Shown piece by piece: positions 20,211-21,669 of a stretch of DNA of 21,669 nucleotides. The stretch's first letter is position 1, and the number at the start of each line of letters is the position of its first letter. Both the position numbers and the translations under genes were made by a program. A model generated the notes under the pieces. That model had not been told where the DNA came from and made no database searches. It saw nothing but the letters and a program-made list of their open reading frames with translations. Origin of the DNA: Methanosarcinales archaeon (GTDB taxonomy: Archaea; Halobacteriota; Methanosarcinia; Methanosarcinales; Methanogasteraceae); NCBI GenBank assembly GCA_030672345.1, contig DAOVGO010000133.1, forward strand, positions 1-21,669, given 5' to 3'.

Positions 20211-20261
20211 GGGTACCCCACCTGGAAACCCCGCGGGGCTGCTTTGGTTTACGCGATCGCG
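20210..20261. repeat. Cluster of three perfect 10-bp palindromes
   Basis: GGGGTACCCC (20210-20219), CCCCGCGGGG (20229-20238) and CGCGATCGCG (20252-20261) are spaced at 19 and 23 bp centre to centre. The first two can also pair with each other (GGGGT with ACCCC), giving alternative folds. Their GC richness contrasts with the AT-rich flanks. Function is unknown. Confidence 0.6.
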
Positions 20262-20468
20262 CAAATCGTTCCATCCCGCACACCACATCAGAGCGGGTTT
20301 CGAGTTCGGATGTTGGTTCGATCATCTCTCTTCAGCATCAGTATTGATTGTCTTAACTTAAATGTTTCTGTTCTGTTGGCTCTGGGACAACATTCATCAA
20401 AGCTCCCTTTACGAGGCAAATGAGAAAAATTGGCGGGTCAATACCAATACCCCGCGTCTTCAAAAAAA

Positions 20469-20478
20469 TTCATAAACC
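20469..20478 (+). promoter_or_regulatory. TATA box of the MscS-family gene
   Basis: TTCATAAACC is preceded by an A-rich stretch (TTCAAAAAAA, a possible BRE side). Its centre is 26 bp before the ATG at 20500, predicting a leaderless or nearly leaderless message. No Shine-Dalgarno is obvious before the ATG. Confidence 0.55.
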
Positions 20479-20499
20479 ATCGGCGATAGATGAGATACC

Positions 20500-21630
20500 A
20501 TGCTTGAAAACATCAGGAGCCTGTTTGACCAGTATTCTTTCGGCATTTCACCAAACGACGTGATCGTTTTCTTCCTGATCGTCTTTCTCACTCTTGTCTT
20601 GCGAAAACTCAGCCTGTACATCTTCGAAAAGAAACTGGCTGAGCTTGCCAAAAAGACGAAGACCGAGATTGATGACCTGCTCGTAGCTGCATTCAAATCG
20701 CCTCTCGGTTACCTTATCCTGGTCTGTGGAATCTACGCTGCCATCGCTTCGCTGCATCTGCCGGATCAGATGGGGATCTTTGATATCGCATGGATCCTTC
20801 ATTTCTTCTTCACGCTCGCATTCACTTTCGTAGTCCTCCTGCTCCTGCTCAACCTGATCAATGTCGTTGCCTATCATCTGTACAAGGTGACGCGGAAGAC
20901 AGAGACGAAACTTGATGAGCAACTGGCGCCGCTGCTCATAAAGAGCCTCAAGGTCGTTGTGGTGACGATCACGATCCTTGCCATGATGGATAACCTTGAA
21001 TACAACATCACATCGCTTCTGGCTGGTCTTGGCGTCGGCGGGCTTGCGCTCGCGCTGGCAGCGCAGGAGACCGTGAGCAACATCTTCGGATCGATCACGG
21101 TCTTTTCCGACCGATCTTTTCATATCGGCGACTGGATCAGGGTCGGGGATGTGGAAGGGACTGTGGAGGATGTAGGACTCCGGTCCACACGGGTACGCAG
21201 GTTCGATCAGGCACTCGTGACGGTTCCAAACAGCAGGTTCATCAAATCCGAGATCGTGAACTTCACAAGGATGGAGAAACGGCGGATAAAGTTCTATCTC
21301 GGCGTCTCATACAAAACGAGCAGGAAACAGATGGAAGAGGTGGTTGAGGGGATCAAACAGATCATAAAAGAAGATTCCGATTTCGATCACAACTTCTACA
21401 TGGTCCATTTCACAGATTTCGGCGCGTACTCGCTCGATATCTTCATCTACTGCTTCACAAAGACGACGGTGTGGGACGAGTTCCTTGCGGTTCGCGAGGA
21501 GTTCAACCTCAAGATCATGCGCCTCCTTGAAGAGATGGGTGTTGAGATTGCGTATCCCACGCAGACGATCTACATGGAGGGTGCGAAGCCAGATTTAAGC
21601 GGGCATGACATGGATGACACCGGGATGTGA
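20500..21630 (+). CDS. MscS-family mechanosensitive ion channel
   Basis: 376 residues. Membrane spans are seen at NDVIVFFLIVFLTLVLRKL, SPLGYLILVCGIYAAIASL, ILHFFFTLAFTFVVLLLLLN and LKVVVVTITILAMMDNL. The pore helix TM3 is SLLAGLGVGGLALALAAQET, the Gly/Ala packing pattern of MscS. The beta domain follows with GSITVFSDRSFHIGDWIRVG, VEGTVEDVGLRSTRVRRFD and LVTVPNSRFIKSEIVNFTR. The C-terminal alpha/beta cage domain runs to ALMRLLEEMGVEIAYPTQTI-like sequence. The total length exceeds E. coli MscS (286) because of an extra N-terminal pair of spans. It likely releases osmolytes during hypo-osmotic shock. It stands alone in the window, divergent from cbiM, with a leaderless-type promoter. Confidence 0.94.
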   Translation: MLENIRSLFDQYSFGISPNDVIVFFLIVFLTLVLRKLSLYIFEKKLAELAKKTKTEIDDLLVAAFKSPLGYLILVCGIYAAIASLHLPDQMGIFDIAWILHFFFTLAFTFVVLLLLLNLINVVAYHLYKVTRKTETKLDEQLAPLLIKSLKVVVVTITILAMMDNLEYNITSLLAGLGVGGLALALAAQETVSNIFGSITVFSDRSFHIGDWIRVGDVEGTVEDVGLRSTRVRRFDQALVTVPNSRFIKSEIVNFTRMEKRRIKFYLGVSYKTSRKQMEEVVEGIKQIIKEDSDFDHNFYMVHFTDFGAYSLDIFIYCFTKTTVWDEFLAVREEFNLKIMRLLEEMGVEIAYPTQTIYMEGAKPDLSGHDMDDTGM

Positions 21631-21669
21631 CACCCTTGGGCACTCGGAAGGGGTTGATTGCGAGCCATC

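Larger units (their letters stand above)
19954..20499. other. Divergent spacer between cbiM and mscS, rich in palindromes
   Basis: About 545 bp with no recognisable gene. It holds the cbiM leader ORF and operator (20009-20056), a 13-bp inverted repeat with a 70-nt interior (20115-20210), three perfect 10-bp palindromes (20210-20261) and the mscS TATA box (20469-20478). Frames open across 19952-20347 on both strands are long because stops are scarce, but they show no family motif. I looked for a cobalamin riboswitch and saw no B12-box core. Confidence 0.6.

Noticed and set aside
20270..20330. 5S-rRNA-like CATCCGAACTCG on the minus strand
   Set aside because: Only a dozen bases resemble the 5S loop consensus; the continuation and the flanking helices do not fit.
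20010..20340. Cobalamin riboswitch upstream of cbiMNQO
   Set aside because: I looked for the B12-box core and the conserved junction sequences on the minus strand and found none. The hairpins present do not follow that layout.
19952..20347. 131-codon plus-strand frame and 84/91-codon minus-strand frames in the cbiM-mscS spacer
   Set aside because: All three frames are open over the same palindrome-rich DNA, none has a recognisable domain, and the starts coincide with the cbiM start or lack ribosome sites.
1..21669. tRNA genes, CRISPR arrays, insertion-sequence transposases
   Set aside because: No T-loop/anticodon combinations, no regularly spaced direct repeats and no transposase motifs were seen on either strand by eye.

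Overview
The window looks like part of the chromosome of a methanogenic or methane-metabolising euryarchaeon (Methanomicrobia/Methanosarcinia-like). The main evidence is a methanogenesis marker protein 8 (DUF2099) gene, the methanofuran-biosynthesis gene mfnF, archaeal-type DnaG primase, Nob1 with its zinc ribbon, archaeal PheS, and a cobalt/nickel ECF transporter. Promoters are archaeal in style, with TATA boxes about 25 bp before starts and several probable leaderless genes. No tRNA, rRNA, CRISPR array, transposase or phage gene was found. The species cannot be named from sequence reading alone.

Layout. (1) 92-2738, minus strand: ilvB-ilvN and a SecB-like protein, overlapping by 4 bp at each junction. 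(2) 3020-3568, plus strand: a small proline-rich membrane protein, convergent with pheS (3658-5148, minus). (3) 5557-7359, plus strand: a small winged-helix regulator, an unusual Lrp-type HTH fused to a receiver domain, and a HypB/CobW-like GTPase with two CxxC pairs. (4) 7449-8380, minus strand: an AbrB/PIN (VapBC-type) toxin-antitoxin pair next to the C-terminal stump of an MMPL/RND transporter. (5) 8419-9258, plus strand: marker protein 8, convergent with dnaG (9335-10534). Upstream of dnaG are a structured spacer, a stand-alone Toprim protein and a DUF167 protein. (6) 11923-13396, plus strand: nob1-mfnF, 1 nt apart. (7) 13674-15454, minus strand: a metallo-beta-lactamase-fold protein and a radical SAM protein overlapping by 14 bp. 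They are flanked by two gene remnants, a MinD-like C-terminus and a frameshifted antitoxin-like gene. (8) 15451-16709, minus strand: asd, preceded by a 59-residue 2[4Fe-4S] ferredoxin. (9) 16891-20009, minus strand: cbiM-cbiN-cbiQ-cbiO, with an unusual C-terminal extension on the ATPase and an operator-like palindrome plus leader ORF in front. (10) 20500-21630, plus strand: an MscS-family channel.

How the genes fit together. ilvBN and asd serve branched-chain and aspartate-family amino-acid synthesis. mfnF makes a methanofuran precursor. Marker protein 8, the metal-type GTPase and the Co/Ni transporter fit the coenzyme and metal demands of methyl-coenzyme M chemistry (cobalt for corrinoids, nickel for F430). 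pheS, nob1 and dnaG are core information-processing genes.

The gene-poor gaps are the most unusual part. Several hold decaying gene fragments: the MMPL stump, the MinD tail, the broken antitoxin, a 43-bp duplicated gene end, and perhaps an ORF at 11640-11890. Others hold strong unexplained secondary structure: 10584-10649 in front of dnaG, and 20115-20261 upstream of the transporter. I did not find a clearly complete new multi-gene system. The best candidates for something undescribed are the HTH-receiver fusion, the CbiO C-terminal domain, and the two structured intergenic islands.
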